Shown here one piece after another: positions 44,830-55,934 of a DNA stretch of 64,000 bases; position 1 is the first letter of the stretch, and every line of letters begins with the position of its first letter. This DNA is from Macrocystis pyrifera (taxonomy: Eukaryota; Sar; Phaeophyceae; Laminariales; Laminariaceae). The position numbers and the translations under genes are program-made. Location: assembly GCA_031763025.1 (NCBI GenBank), contig JASSKH010000032.1, forward strand, positions 3,551,001-3,615,000. The letters run 5' to 3'. The notes below the pieces were generated by a model. The model did not search any database. It saw nothing but the letters and a program-made list of their open reading frames with translations, and had not been told where the DNA came from.

Positions 44830-47800
44830 TATGGGCACTTCAACGTCTACCCATGGATTGCACACGAACACCACTGACACCACATTGACATCCCACAGAC
44901 CACACGCACCCCAGAGATATCACACGGGCGCCCCACAAATGTCCTACGGACGCCCCACGGTCGATCCACAGGCGACATTCATGTGACCCGCGGGCACCCC
45001 CCCCCCAAGGACACCCAAGGACACCCCACGGACGCCCACAGTCACCTGATCGGCCTCTCACTGAAACCCCTTAGACACCCCACGGACACTCCACGCACAA
45101 CCCACGCACACCCCACGGGGGGTAGATATGAGGTGTTTGTGGGGTATCCGTGGGGTTCCTATGGGTAGTCCGTGGGGTGTCCGTGGAGTGTGCTTGGGGC
45201 GTCCGTTGGGTGTACTTGGGACGTCCATGGGGTGTCGGTGGTGTGTGCATGGGGCACCCATGTGGTGTGCTTGGGGCATCCTTAGGACGGTGATGGTGTC
45301 TGTGCGGTGTCCGTGGCGCGCCCATGGAGCGTCCGTGGGGTGTTCGTCGGTAGTCTGTGGGGTGTCAGTGATATGTCCGTGGGTTGTGCGTGGGGTTTCC
45401 GTGGATCTATGGGGCGCTCATGGGGCGTGCGGGCTGTGTCCGTCGGGCGTCCGTGGGGCGTCCCCGGGGTGTCCATGAGCTGAGCGTGTGAGTCGCACGC
45501 CGGTCGCAGATGCATCGCTCGTGGGGCGCCCGTGAGGAATCGACGGGGCGTCCGTGGGATGTGCATGGGGCGCCCATGGCGTGTGCTTGGGGCGTCCGTT
45601 AGGTGTCCTTGGGGCGTCCATGGGGCATCCGTGGGGTGTGCGTTGGGTGCCCATGAGGTGTCCGTGGGACGTCCGTGGGGTGGTCGTGGGGCGCTCATGG
45701 GACTCCCGTGAGCTGTCCGTGGGATGTCCGTCGGTAGTCGTGGGGTTCCCGTGAGGCGTCCTGGAGGTGTCTTTGGGGTGCTTCTGGGGTTTGATTGGGG
45801 CTGTCAGTGGGGTGTGTTGGCCGTTCCAGTAGGATGCCTGTAGACACTCATGTGGCGTCCGTGGGGTGTCCTTGGGCGATCCATGATCCGTCTGCTGGTA
45901 GTCTGTGGGGGCTCTATGGGGTACCTATCGGATGTCCGTGGGCCCACGATGTGCTCATGGGTGTGCGTCGTGTTCTCGTGGGGTGTCCATGGGGCGTCGG
46001 TGCGGTGTTCATGGTGTGGGTGTAGCGGGGTGTCGATAGGTCGCACGCGAGTCGCACGTAGGTCACCTCTGGGGCGTCCGTGGAGCGTCCGTGGGGCGTT
46101 CGCGAGATGTCCATGTGGAGTCCATAGGGTGTGTTTGGGGCGTCGAATGGATGTCCGTGCGGTGCCCACGGGGCGTCCGGGGTGTCCGTGAGGAGTCCGT
46201 GCGTTGCTCCTGATGCGCCCTTGGGGCATCCGTGGGGTGTCCGTCGGGTGTTAGTCGCTAGTCCGTGGGATATTCGTGGGGTGGGTGTACCGCGCCGTCT
46301 GTGGGATGTCCGTGGGGTTTCCCAAGGAGCATCCGTGGAGTGTTCGTGGAGTATCCATGGGGGCTCCATGGGGCGTCCGTGGGGTGCCCGTGGGGCGCTC
46401 ATAAGTCGTTCATGGGGTGTCTGACAATAGGCCGTGGGGCGACCACGGGGGAGGTTTTGCAAGACTTTTTGTTGGTTGCACCTTGATTACACATGGGTCG
46501 GACATGGGTCGCAAGTAAGGCGTCCGTGTGGGGTCTGTGAAGCGTCTGTGGGATGTCCGTCGTGGGACCATGGCGTGTTATTGGGGAATCCGTCGGTTGT
46601 TCGTGGAGTGCCCATGAAGTGCTGGTGGGGCATCCGTGGGGTACCCGGATTGCGCTCGTGGGTCGATGAGGCGCCCATGGGTTGGGCATAGTGTGTCCGT
46701 GGGACGTCCGACGGTCTGTAGGGTGTCCGTTTAGGGTCCGAAAGGCATCCATGGGGTGTCCATGGGGCGCCCATGGCGTGTTCGTCAGGTGTCCATGGGG
46801 CGTCTGTTGGTAGCGCGTGGGATGTCCGTGGGGTACCTGTCGGGGGCCCGGGGGGTCCACGGGGCGCTCACGGGGTGTACGCCGTGTACTCGTCGGGTGT
46901 CCGTGAAGCGTCCGTGGGATGCTAGTGGGGCAGGTGTGGTGAGATGTCTTTGGGTCGCACGTGGGTCGTGCGTGCGTCGCACGTGGGTCAACATGGGGCT
47001 TCCGATGGGCGTGCGGGGGGCATCCTCGAGGTGCCTGTGTGAAACCCATGGGGTGTGTTCGGGGCATCTATGGAGTGTTTGTGCGGTGCCCACGGGGCAT
47101 CTGTGCGGTGTCCGTGTGGTCTCCATGGGATGCCCGTGTGGCCTCCGTGGGGTGTTTGCGGGGCGTCTGTAGCGTGTTCGTGGGACACCCTTGGGGTATC
47201 CGTGGGGTGTCCGTGGGGTGTCCGTCGGCTGTCGATCGGTAGTCCATGGGGTATTCGTGGGTTGGGTGCACCGGGCCGTTCGTGGGGCGTTCCTGGGGTT
47301 GCCCACGTGGCGTCCGTGGGGCGTCCGCGAAGTGAGTTTCGCGGGATCTCTGTGGGTAGCACGTCGATCACTTTTGGGGCGTTCGTGGGGTGTCTGTAGG
47401 GCATGTCTGTGGGGAGCCCATGGGGTGTTTTTGGGGCGTCCGTGGGGTGTTCGTGGAGTGCCCATGAGGTGTCCGTGGGGCGTCTGTGGGGTACCCGTAA
47501 TAGGCCTGCGGGGCCGCGGGGCTCCCATGGGTTGTGCGTGGATTGTCTGTGGGACGTTCGTCGGTTGTCCGTGAGGTGTCCGTGGAGTGTTCGTGAGGCG
47601 CCCGAGGGGTGTCCGTAGGGCGTTCTTGTGACGTTAACGGGGTGCGCGTGGTGTGTTCGTGGGGGTCGGTTAGTGTCCGGGGAGCGGCCGTGGGGTGTCC
47701 ATAGGGTGCCCGTGGGGCTTGTGTGGGGTGTCGGTGAGACGGGCGCAGTGGGGTCCATGTGGGTCGAGCATTGATTGCACGTGTGTCGTCAGTGGGGCGC

Positions 47801-48140
47801 CTGTAAAGCGTACATCGGGTATGCTTATGGTGTGCGTGGGGCGTCCGTGGGGTGTCCGTGGGTCTTCGTTGGGGAGCCATGCGGTGGGCTTTGGACCTCC
47901 GTGAGGTGTCCGTCGAGCGCTCATTGGGCATGCGTGTGTTGTCTGTGGGACGCCCATTGGGTATCCATGGGGTGTTCTTGGGGGAGGGGTCTCGTGCAAG
48001 TGCAGTGGGGTGTTCTTGGGGGAGGGGCCTCGTGCAAGTGCAGTGGGGTGTTTACGGGTTGAGCGTGACACCCGTTGGGCATCATTGGTGCGTCTGTAAA
48101 GAGTCTGTGGGGCCGTCAGGGAGACGCTCGTGGGCATTAT
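44830..48140. repeat. 3.3-kb degenerate decamer array (GTCCGTGGGG-like) with strand switch
   Basis: Built of 10-11-base units such as GTCCGTGGGGT, GCCCATGGGGC and GTTCGTGGGGT. From about 44870 to 45118 the C-rich strand is on top (CCCACGGACACC); from about 45125 on the G-rich strand is on top, so the array changes orientation once. A second-level marker with GTCGCACGTGGGTCGCACG-like words recurs near 45490, 46035, 46485, 46953, 47357 and 47759, about every 400-550 bp. Long open frames on both strands arise because the unit seldom makes a stop codon. One exact ~45-bp duplication ends the array (about 47965-48045). Confidence 0.8.
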
Positions 48141-48419
48141 GTCCCATGGGGTGACTACAGAGATTCGTCGAAAGGTTAATCCTGTAGGTCAGCCATGAGC
48201 CACTATAGCGTACCGCCGGCAAATAAAGTCCTCGTTTTGCGCTACGTTTCTAGGAATGCACGCGAACCGTACGTATAATACTTGACGTGCCGTGTTAATC
48301 TATTCGTTCAGAACCCTGGCACTGTAAATGAAACGTCGCTTGTATCAGTGCGTCGCCTTGACAGCCGGCGTGTACTGCTGGTAGTTATGTAGCAGCATGT
48401 TCACATGGATATCCGGTCT
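48141..48419. other. No gene seen
   Basis: Spacer after the array; no supported feature. Confidence 0.35.
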
Positions 48420-49040
48420 ACCAGTTGTGTTGCACAAGTGACGTTGGCCCCGAGCGATATCGATCCCGAGATGTACTTCAAAGTAGCTCGGGGACAAGAG
48501 GCGAGGGATCACAAGACTGGAGAGCCTTTGGTGGTGCTGAAGATCAGCTTATCCGACATACAGTAGCATAGTCGCCTGTTATATGGCACGGCGTCACCGA
48601 GGCGGCACTACTGGACAGCGGCTTTACGCCTGCTTTGTCGCATCCATGTGTCTACGCTCATGCAAGCGACGAGACGTTCGCGATCCTAAGCCTGTACATC
48701 GACGGCATCCTGAAAACCGGGAGGGGTCACACGGTGGTGAAGCACCTGAATGTGGCCCTCATCGGCCGAATAGTGGCGTCAGGAGTCGTGAGGGTAGCTT
48801 TATGCTTGAAATGGCTACAGCTCGAGATTACTCTAGGCCAGAACCCTCATTTTTCATCAAAATACCTTCGTGCTGAAAATATATATTGGAGTGGTTCATA
48901 GGGCCAGACCGCAACTCCACGCTCGTCCCGGGCTACGGATCGCAGTTGCTTAACGAACAGCAGCGGGAAAAGGGGCCCGACCGCGGCAAACCAACTGGTC
49001 CGCTACCCAAAGGGACCGCCTGACCTAGTAACCGGTTGAG
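48420..49040 (+). mobile_element. Ty1/copia fossil, reverse transcriptase fragment
   Basis: The translation matches the copia RT stretch around the DPCVYxH and LYVDDIL-type blocks (about 48570-48720) and the region after it. It is broken in several places and lacks the remaining domains and LTRs, so it is an old remnant. Confidence 0.7.
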
Positions 49041-50090
49041 AGAGAAAACATTCGAACCCGAGTGACGACGACAGTATCGCGTCGTGGGGTTGGGGGTGCG
49101 CCCAACGAGCAATATAAAAAGCTGTACCATATACGCGCAACATGATAATGGTCGTACTACCCCACGCTCTCCTTTCTGGGTAGATCGATGATAGGATCGC
49201 CCCACTCGTTGTTTAGGCCGCAGTCGTATAGTGCCAAAGGGTTTAAATGAGTTTTTTTCCCACCAGACTTGATCCCGGCGATTGGGCCCTCTGCAGACGC
49301 AGTCTACAGCAGTTGCGTGTGGCTTGAAAACATGTCAATCACAGCAGTGGTGGTTCGAGCGCGTTACCGTACAAATACCAGTCGCGTGTAAATATCTTCA
49401 TGCTGCTTCGCTGGACTCCAGATACAAGTATAAACAACGTAACATATCCAATCCACCGATCAACAACCGCTCAATCAAAATGATATGGATGACTTTGTAT
49501 GTTTACTGTCGTTCGAGTCAAGAACTGCTTTAAATGAGGCGTTTCTCCCACCTAATGCAGAGTCCTAGCGGTACAACATGTGTACATCAATATATACTGC
49601 GTCAACGTATTCTGTTCTGTGCGCGACATAGACTACACCATGCCGCTTCGATAGTACTTGTTGGGTCTACACCGAAGATGTCCTCCATTTGATCATTCAC
49701 TATGTGGAACTGCCTACGACCTCCGCTCAAGGCGGTTTTCAACGTTAGGGCCCTCTTGTATATTGACCACAGATAAAGTTTCAACGGCTTTACTTACACC
49801 CTCCGAAAGATAAGACGCAAAACGACCTGTGGTCGCAGCCTGGTACTGGTGGCCGGTGGGGGGCCATAACCTCAAACACGGGCCAGCAACGTTTAGGCCC
49901 TTGCACTCGTTCCAACCCGGCAAAGCAAGAAACCCGTGCATGCGTCCACGGCATGTGCCGCGCCGTTTGTTTCTAGCCTTGATAAAAGTAGAATGAAAAC
50001 TAGCGAAAAAGTGCGTCAATCAGCGGGCTACGACGGGTGTGCTAAGTGTATCGTAGGTAGAACACCTGATACAAGGCGACGACATGGCTT
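49041..50090. other. No gene seen
   Basis: Mixed sequence without supported exon, RNA gene or repeat. Confidence 0.35.
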
Positions 50091-50260
50091 ACCCTCCACC
50101 ATTTGCTACATATGACACGTTGGTACGGTATGGTAAGGCGTACCGTATTACTCGCTAGCTACAACATACCCTCATACCCTCCACCATTTGCTACATATGG
50201 CACGTTGGTACGGTACGGTAAGGCGTACCGTATCACTAGCTATAACATGCCCTCTTCGAC
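50091..50260 (+). repeat. 85-bp tandem duplication
   Basis: Two near-identical 85-bp units start at 50091 and 50176 (ACCCTCCACCATTTGCTACA), each containing a small inverted repeat TACGGTA...TACCGTA. They differ by a few bases. Confidence 0.7.
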
Positions 50261-52104
50261 AAATTTCCGAGCCGAGTTTCTCCAACGTACGGGGGGCACA
50301 CGTACAACAAGAACGATGTCTATGGAAAGGAATACCGCGTCGAGATTTGTCCATACACGCATCCCTCGGCGTTCACACCTTTCCCCCGTTGTCGAGAGAC
50401 ACAGCGTAGAAAGTCGTCCGAGGGGATGCGTTAGTTCATCACCCGTGTGATGCGGCAAATAGGCTCCTTACCACTTGACAGGCCAACAAGCGACTTGCGA
50501 GAAACATTGGAACTTGAGCCTGGTTCACGATCGCACGGGCTTGGTGCTCGGCAGAAATAACCTTGGAAGAATAGACATATAAATCCAAAGTTATTCGGTA
50601 GCTCTTTAGCTGGGGACTTGGGCCAGTGAAGAACGTTTGGGGGCAAAAGAAGCAAGGTTACCCGGAGAAAAAACACAAAGACGCTCCACCGTTGTTTTCG
50701 AGTCCCAGACATGGGAGGGGGGTATTCTAAAATCAAGTAAAACAACACTGCAAAAATATCATGTTCCACTCTTTTTTTCGTCTACCTTTCGCAAACGTGC
50801 AACCAACCTACCTGACGTAGAACGGCTCACACGCTCAGCGCGGATACGGCCGGCCTGTCAAGCGCCACGCACGTGCTTTTGAACCCGTAGCTATCGGGAT
50901 TTCAGGTTGGTCTCTCAAAAAGGGTTTAACCGACGAGACGGTAACTCACCCCGCCATCCCGGCCGGTTTCGGAACACGTCAAAACATTGGCTGAACCACC
51001 CCCCAACAAAACTACGACACGGGTACGCTTACAGCAACAGCAAGCAGCGCCTTTGCACTGCTTGTTCGTCCCTGTCCCGACAGGAACCGAACACTCGGAA
51101 CCCACATTCGTACGTAGGCTAAAATACGTTAGAACAGGTAATACTAAAATAAATATAGAGCTCTGCGCGGAAATTTGAGAACCGATTGAGCGTTATAACA
51201 GTATTGAAAACAACTAGTCCGCGAAACACCCGGACAGGGTATTCCTCAACACCACAGGTATAGCAGGATATATAATGGCTTCAACACACAAATCTACAGC
51301 GCGTGCTCAGTGCCAGTGTATATCCATGTATCGACCACGCCCCACAATGTATCAATTTTCCCAGACCACGTGGCATGGCGTGCAACTTCAACTGTCTGTA
51401 TGCTTGCACAGCAAGGGCGACAAAAACGAAGCCGTAGGGCGGGGAAAGTTCTCTGTGGACCGGAGCCCTTTCTCGTCCAGAAAAACACGAACCAGAGATG
51501 AAAAAATCGACAGACGAAAGAACGGCGCTCGTTCGAAAAACACAACAATAATCGTTGCGCGTGCGTTCGTGTGCGACTGCAGACCCTGGCGATGAAACAA
51601 AGGTCATCGTCAAGGGTAAAACTAATTGGCGACGACGCAACAAAACGAATATCCACGTGTAGCCCAAGGACTCCGCGGAAGACGGACGGAACCGACTGAG
51701 GCACGGAGGAGTGAAGGCCTGCACCCAGGGGCGGCGAGACCAATTCGATGGCACACCAACAATAAAATCCGAACCTTCCAGAAAATCACAAAATCACCAA
51801 CCCGTACACAAATCCTACGTATACAGTGCGGAAGCGATTAATGCGGGAATGATTCCGGTTGATGATTCTCCCAGTTACAAATATGTGGGGGCATCACCGT
51901 CCAACTTATTCATGCCCGAGATCCACACGAGGGGCACGAAGAAAGAGATGTGTGGTTTCTATAAACACGAATACAACGGCCCACTTGGGCGCGTTACGCG
52001 GCTTGGCTAAACACGAATTCCACGCACCCACTAACAGTGAGGCAAGGCTTTTGGTTGGTTGGATGGGGAGGTACGGCGAGCACTCATTGCCCATTCGCCG
52101 CTAC
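50261..52104. other. No gene seen; 3' flank of epimerase gene 2
   Basis: Overlapping open frames on both strands but none recognisable and none with a supported splice pattern. The part nearest 52105 will include the 3' UTR of epimerase gene 2. Confidence 0.35.
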
Positions 52105-52405
52105 CTAGCAAATGACGTCGAACGCATCGTCGGAATCTTCGTCGAAACAAGCAGAATTTCTCATTTTCAGCTCCACGTCGTTAAGGCCAGAGTTTCCCGA
52201 CATGAGGGTTTCCGTAGAATCGTCGAAGCGGATCGTCGTGGTATCCTCGAACTTGTTGTCGATGAACTGGGTGCCGTCAGCCTCCTTGAGCTTGATGCTC
52301 TCGAGACCACCGATCAGGGTGTTGCCCTCGAAAATGTTGCCGTACGGCCGCCCGGATTCGACCACGTCGGGACCGTCGGAGCCAAGGTACGAGAATACGT
52401 TGTAT
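52105..52405 (-). CDS. Epimerase gene 2, exon 7 homologue and stop
   Basis: Codes YNVFSYLGSDGPDVVESGRP to ...DDAFDVIC and a TAG stop (52105-52107). The acceptor is GCTCAG|ATAC. Confidence 0.85.
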
Positions 52406-54254
52406 CTGAGCAGGGAAGAGGTTTGACACGAGGGAGTCATGTACGTTGTGAATCACGCGACGAATCATGCCGTGCGCTAAGGTTCAAGGTTTATTTTCCC
52501 CGCGCCAAACGAAAGAAACATGACCATATGGAAACAAAGGTATATTCCAGTAAGAGGGAACCGCAAACGCTCGCGATGGGCCTTCAAAGGGGTGGGAAAG
52601 AGCGGGGAAAGTAAAACATCGCGATGGGTACAGGAGGGAAAGGAGAAGGAGGGGGGTCAAACGGAAACGTAAACGTTTGTGATGAACTATCAAGGAGGGG
52701 GGGGGGGGGGGGGGGGGGGGTGAGCGTCGACGCTTTCTAGTTCCGGAAGCAAACCCGGGAATGCACTTCTCTCACTTGCTAGAGCCGCTGATGACATTGT
52801 CGGAAAACTCGTTGTTTCCCGTCCCCACGGAGAACCTGATGCCGTACTTGTTGTCCTCGAACACGTTGCCGGACACCTCGGCGCCGAACGACTCCAGCAA
52901 CGCCATCCCAGCGTCGCCGTTGTCGTGGACATAGTTATCTGGGGTGTGAGAGACAAGTGTGCACGATCACCGGCAACACCGATCGGTTTAGGTTATGGTA
53001 GGCGAGGTGTGCTGTAGGTGAACAAGACGATTGAGATAGAAACGAACGAGAGCGTTGTGACCCTCCGGCAGTAACCGAATGTTGCCCCCCACACCGGGAC
53101 GAACGGCCGAACGGCGTCTGCGCTCTACAATGTGTGCCAGATGTACACCGTGAACGCTGTGTTAGGCGTCAGCGCTGGTCGCTGTAGCTTAGTGACTTAT
53201 GGCGTATCCACGGTAACAAAACAAGTCTCCCTGGCTGTCCAGCCTCGACCTCATGCTTGAGTTGAAAACAATTTCAATTCTAGTATGGGACTCAGGTTCC
53301 TCAGCGACCATTGTATATCTGAGGAGCGTTGATATAGGGGTAAATTGGTCTCACCCTTGACAATCGCGTCGTCGCTGCTTCGGTGCAGGAATATCCCGGC
53401 GGACGTGGGCCCCCCGCCGTACACCTCGTTCCCCTGTATTCCGGGCAGGAAACCAAGAGGAAATAGGAACAGACCATGAAGTGCGTGATATATACACGGG
53501 GAGAAACACGCGATAGGGTTTCTACTGTGTAACTGTGGTGCGTTTTCCAGGAATGCGGGTGGGGTAAGGGGAACCAATCATTCTCCGCGAAGATGGCCCT
53601 AAAGACCACTTAAGGGGATGGACGAACTCATGCGGCATGCTTTCAACGAAATCATGACGCGCCCCTGATCGAATCACGAGACATCTCGCAAAGTTCTAAC
53701 CCGGGGCGAGGCTAGATACAGAATATATAGGGTGAGGCTACTTGGTCTTCGTGAATGATACACTGTCCTTCGAGATGTGACCAGCGCATCTAGGCACGGT
53801 TCTATTTGTACCCAGCTCCAGGCCGGGGCGACTCATAGTCTTACCAACATGCAAGGGGCACGGCACACACGCTATCATACCAGTCACTACGTCGCGAACA
53901 TACTCATCCTACACGAACGCAGCGTGTCACCGACTTCCAAGTAAATAATAGCTGTGCTCTGTAGTATCGTGCCTGGATGGACACTCCGTTGCAGCGCTTG
54001 GAGGCGATGATGCCGTGGTACCCGTTGTCGTACACCTCGTTGTCGTGGATGGTCAAGAAGTCGCTATCGTCGTGGGGGTCAAAGCCGTACCCCGAGTTGT
54101 CGTGGACCTTGTTGTTCCTCCAGTCTCCCTGCTGGTGGCCGTACGTGTAGATCCCGAAGTTCATGTGGTGGATGTCCGAGTCGTAAATGTTGCCGTAGAC
54201 GTTGACGTCGTCGAATATTTCCGGGTTGCTCTTGTTTGTACAGAACCCACGGAC
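52105..54254 (-). CDS. Mannuronan C-5-epimerase gene 2, 5'-incomplete (exons 4-7)
   Basis: Same enzyme as gene 1. Four exons are found: 54254-53973, 53433-53355, 52938-52776 and 52405-52105. The first three have exactly the lengths of gene 1's exons 4-6 (282, 79, 163) and the last is 301 instead of 310. They join in frame and carry GYGFDPHDDSDFLTIHDN and HGIIASKRCNGVSIQ. The first intron would need a GC donor (CAG|GCACGA); gene 1 has GT at this point. No copy of exons 1-3 was seen up to 58.6 kb, where a retroelement begins. So either an intron over 9 kb leads to exons outside the window, or this is a 5'-truncated duplicate. All 275 codons shown are open, which argues against long-standing decay. 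Confidence 0.8.
52697..52720 (+). repeat. 24-base poly(G) tract in intron of epimerase gene 2
   Basis: A homopolymer G run (C on the gene's strand) about 55 bp past the donor of exon 6. Confidence 0.7.
52776..52938 (-). CDS. Epimerase gene 2, exon 6 homologue
   Basis: Codes NYVHDNGDAGMALLESFGAE to SDNVISGSS. The acceptor is CCCCAG|ATAAC and the donor AGCAA|GTGAGA. Confidence 0.85.
53355..53433 (-). CDS. Epimerase gene 2, exon 5 homologue
   Basis: Codes GNEVYGGGPTSAGIFLHRSS and DDAIVK. The acceptor is TACAG|GGGAAC and the donor AAGG|GTGAGA. Confidence 0.85.
53973..54254 (-). CDS. Epimerase gene 2, exon 4 homologue (catalytic)
   Basis: Codes VRGFCTNKSNPEIFDDVNVY through the YGFDPHDD motif to KRCNGVSIQ. 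About 15 of 94 residues differ from gene 1, mostly conservative. The acceptor TCCAG|GTCC is intact; the donor reads GC. Confidence 0.88.
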
Positions 54255-55274
54255 CTGGACCAGTCAGATGTTCGATGAATATACAACATGGTTCAGGTCG
54301 GGTATCAAAGGAAGGCGGTGGGGTCAGACGGACGAGGTAGAAGGCACGTTTGAAACTGACTGCTGACGTTGTCACACCTTGGATAAATCACGATTTAGAT
54401 TCTCTAGATCCTAATCTGCCGTTGTGAGGTGCCGTGCAGGGTCTGTGTTCAGCAGTGGTACAGGTCCGATCCAAGAAACGTGTCCTGGATCACAAGACTT
54501 TGCTTCTCCCATCCTCCAACGTGAGCTAGATCATACAAAAACCATGGTCCATGTGTTTTTCCTGAAAGGTCTGGATCACCAAGTGGGAATCAATGATCTG
54601 TGTGAGGTGTGGATTTGTTCGTTGGGTAGCTCAGAACTGCCGGGAAAATACAGTGCAGACCCTATCAGCGGTGCATCCTTCCACACGTGGCCTCGTGCTG
54701 GACGTTGTGGTCCACAGGCTTCGCGCGAGTCGCTGGTAGCCGGGCTCATGTAGCCAGACGGAATATAGCATGCTCAAGAGATGGCTCTCTTGGGCCCAAC
54801 CTTCGCGGTAAAAATGGATGCAAGTACGAGGAAAGAAACCGAAGATTGACACCTCTTGCTACCACGGCTTGTACAGCACGCCTGATGAAGGCAAGACCTC
54901 CCGCGGGGTTGACATAGAGAGTAAACGTGATTGCTACGGAATTATATACCAAACAAAACGTCGTACTCATCGCAACCTTGAGCGACGTAGGCCACGTACT
55001 TATCTCACCGGACGGTCAGCTGCTGCAGCCTGCAGAAAAATCAAAACTGAGATGGGCTGGGAACAGTGTTGGAAGATATTCAGCGGAGGAAACGAAGTTT
55101 GAGAAGCCACGACAAGGGGTGAAATCAACTTCGTGCTCAAGGTCTCCCGGGTAGACCGTGACGCCGGGTAAGATGACACGGATGCCTGGTGCAAGGCACA
55201 GTACCCGACACCGTATGCATCTCGGGAATAGTCGAGATGCGTTTTCTTCTTTTTCATGATGGGGAAGGGAGGGG
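54255..55274. other. No exon 1-3 homologue seen upstream of epimerase gene 2
   Basis: Searched by eye on the minus strand for the exon 3 signature (DTESYGLTWK) and found none. Some open stretches are unrecognised. Confidence 0.4.
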
Positions 55275-55380
55275 TTATACTCGATATCATGCATAGTCGT
55301 AGTCGAATGACCATAGACCCTCCCAGCATCCTACAATGCCGGGACGGGGCACGTCGGGTTTTCACTGACCAGGCATGCTT
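55275..55380 (-). mobile_element. Repeat family A, 5'-truncated copy
   Basis: The last ~105 bp of the family in minus orientation (ATACTCGATATCATGCATAG to GACCAGGCATGC), bounded by G-rich runs at 55261-55274 and 55382-55397. Confidence 0.65.
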
Positions 55381-55397
55381 TGGGGGAGGAGGGGGGG

Positions 55398-55917
55398 TGT
55401 ACTCATTATCATGTATGGCCTTCATCGTATGATCATAGACGCTCGCATTTCCATAATGCCGAGACGGAGCACGTCGGAGTGTCAACGACCAGGCAGACAA
55501 CGCTGAATCAAGCGCGAAGCACCGTGAAGAGTTGGGCGAGTCACATGAAGGGTGAGCTGCATCCTACCAAGAACCGCTTTTGACGCGGATTTTGTTGCAT
55601 ATGGATGGCAGCGTCAATGGACTGATATAGTTTCTGGTGTGGTCACTTCCAGAGACAGCAATGGGTTGACTATTTAACTCCCCCGTGGGTGTCTTACAAT
55701 ATACCCTGACACACATTACGCGATACGATCACCCCCTTTGTGCAGAGTTAAGCTTCTCTTCGCCCTAAAATGATCTATCTCGATCGCCAGCCGTGGTGAC
55801 CGTAAAAATAAAACGAAGTATTCTCGTTGTCTAGCATACGCAGTGAGAGGAGCGCTTTACAGCGTCGTTGCCAACCGACGCCAACCCAACCTCTATCTTC
55901 CCTAGGCATATGACATC
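55398..55917 (-). mobile_element. Repeat family A, full-length copy (520 bp)
   Basis: Collinear with 1651-2173 reversed: 3' end TGTACTCATTATCATG at 55398, head GCCAACCGACGCCAACCCAA near 55870. Bounded by G runs on both sides (55391-55397 and 55918-55934). Confidence 0.7.
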
Positions 55918-55934
55918 GGGGGGGGGGGGGGGGC

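Noticed and set aside
46785-47528. Open frame of about 247 codons on the minus strand (TPHGRPTDTP-like repeats), and others on both strands of the array
   Set aside because: The frames follow from a 10-base unit that rarely makes stops; several frames are open at once, with no signal, start context or splice sites.
54540-55160. Possible upstream exons of epimerase gene 2
   Set aside because: Only a few bases resemble the end of exon 3; no matching protein segment is found.
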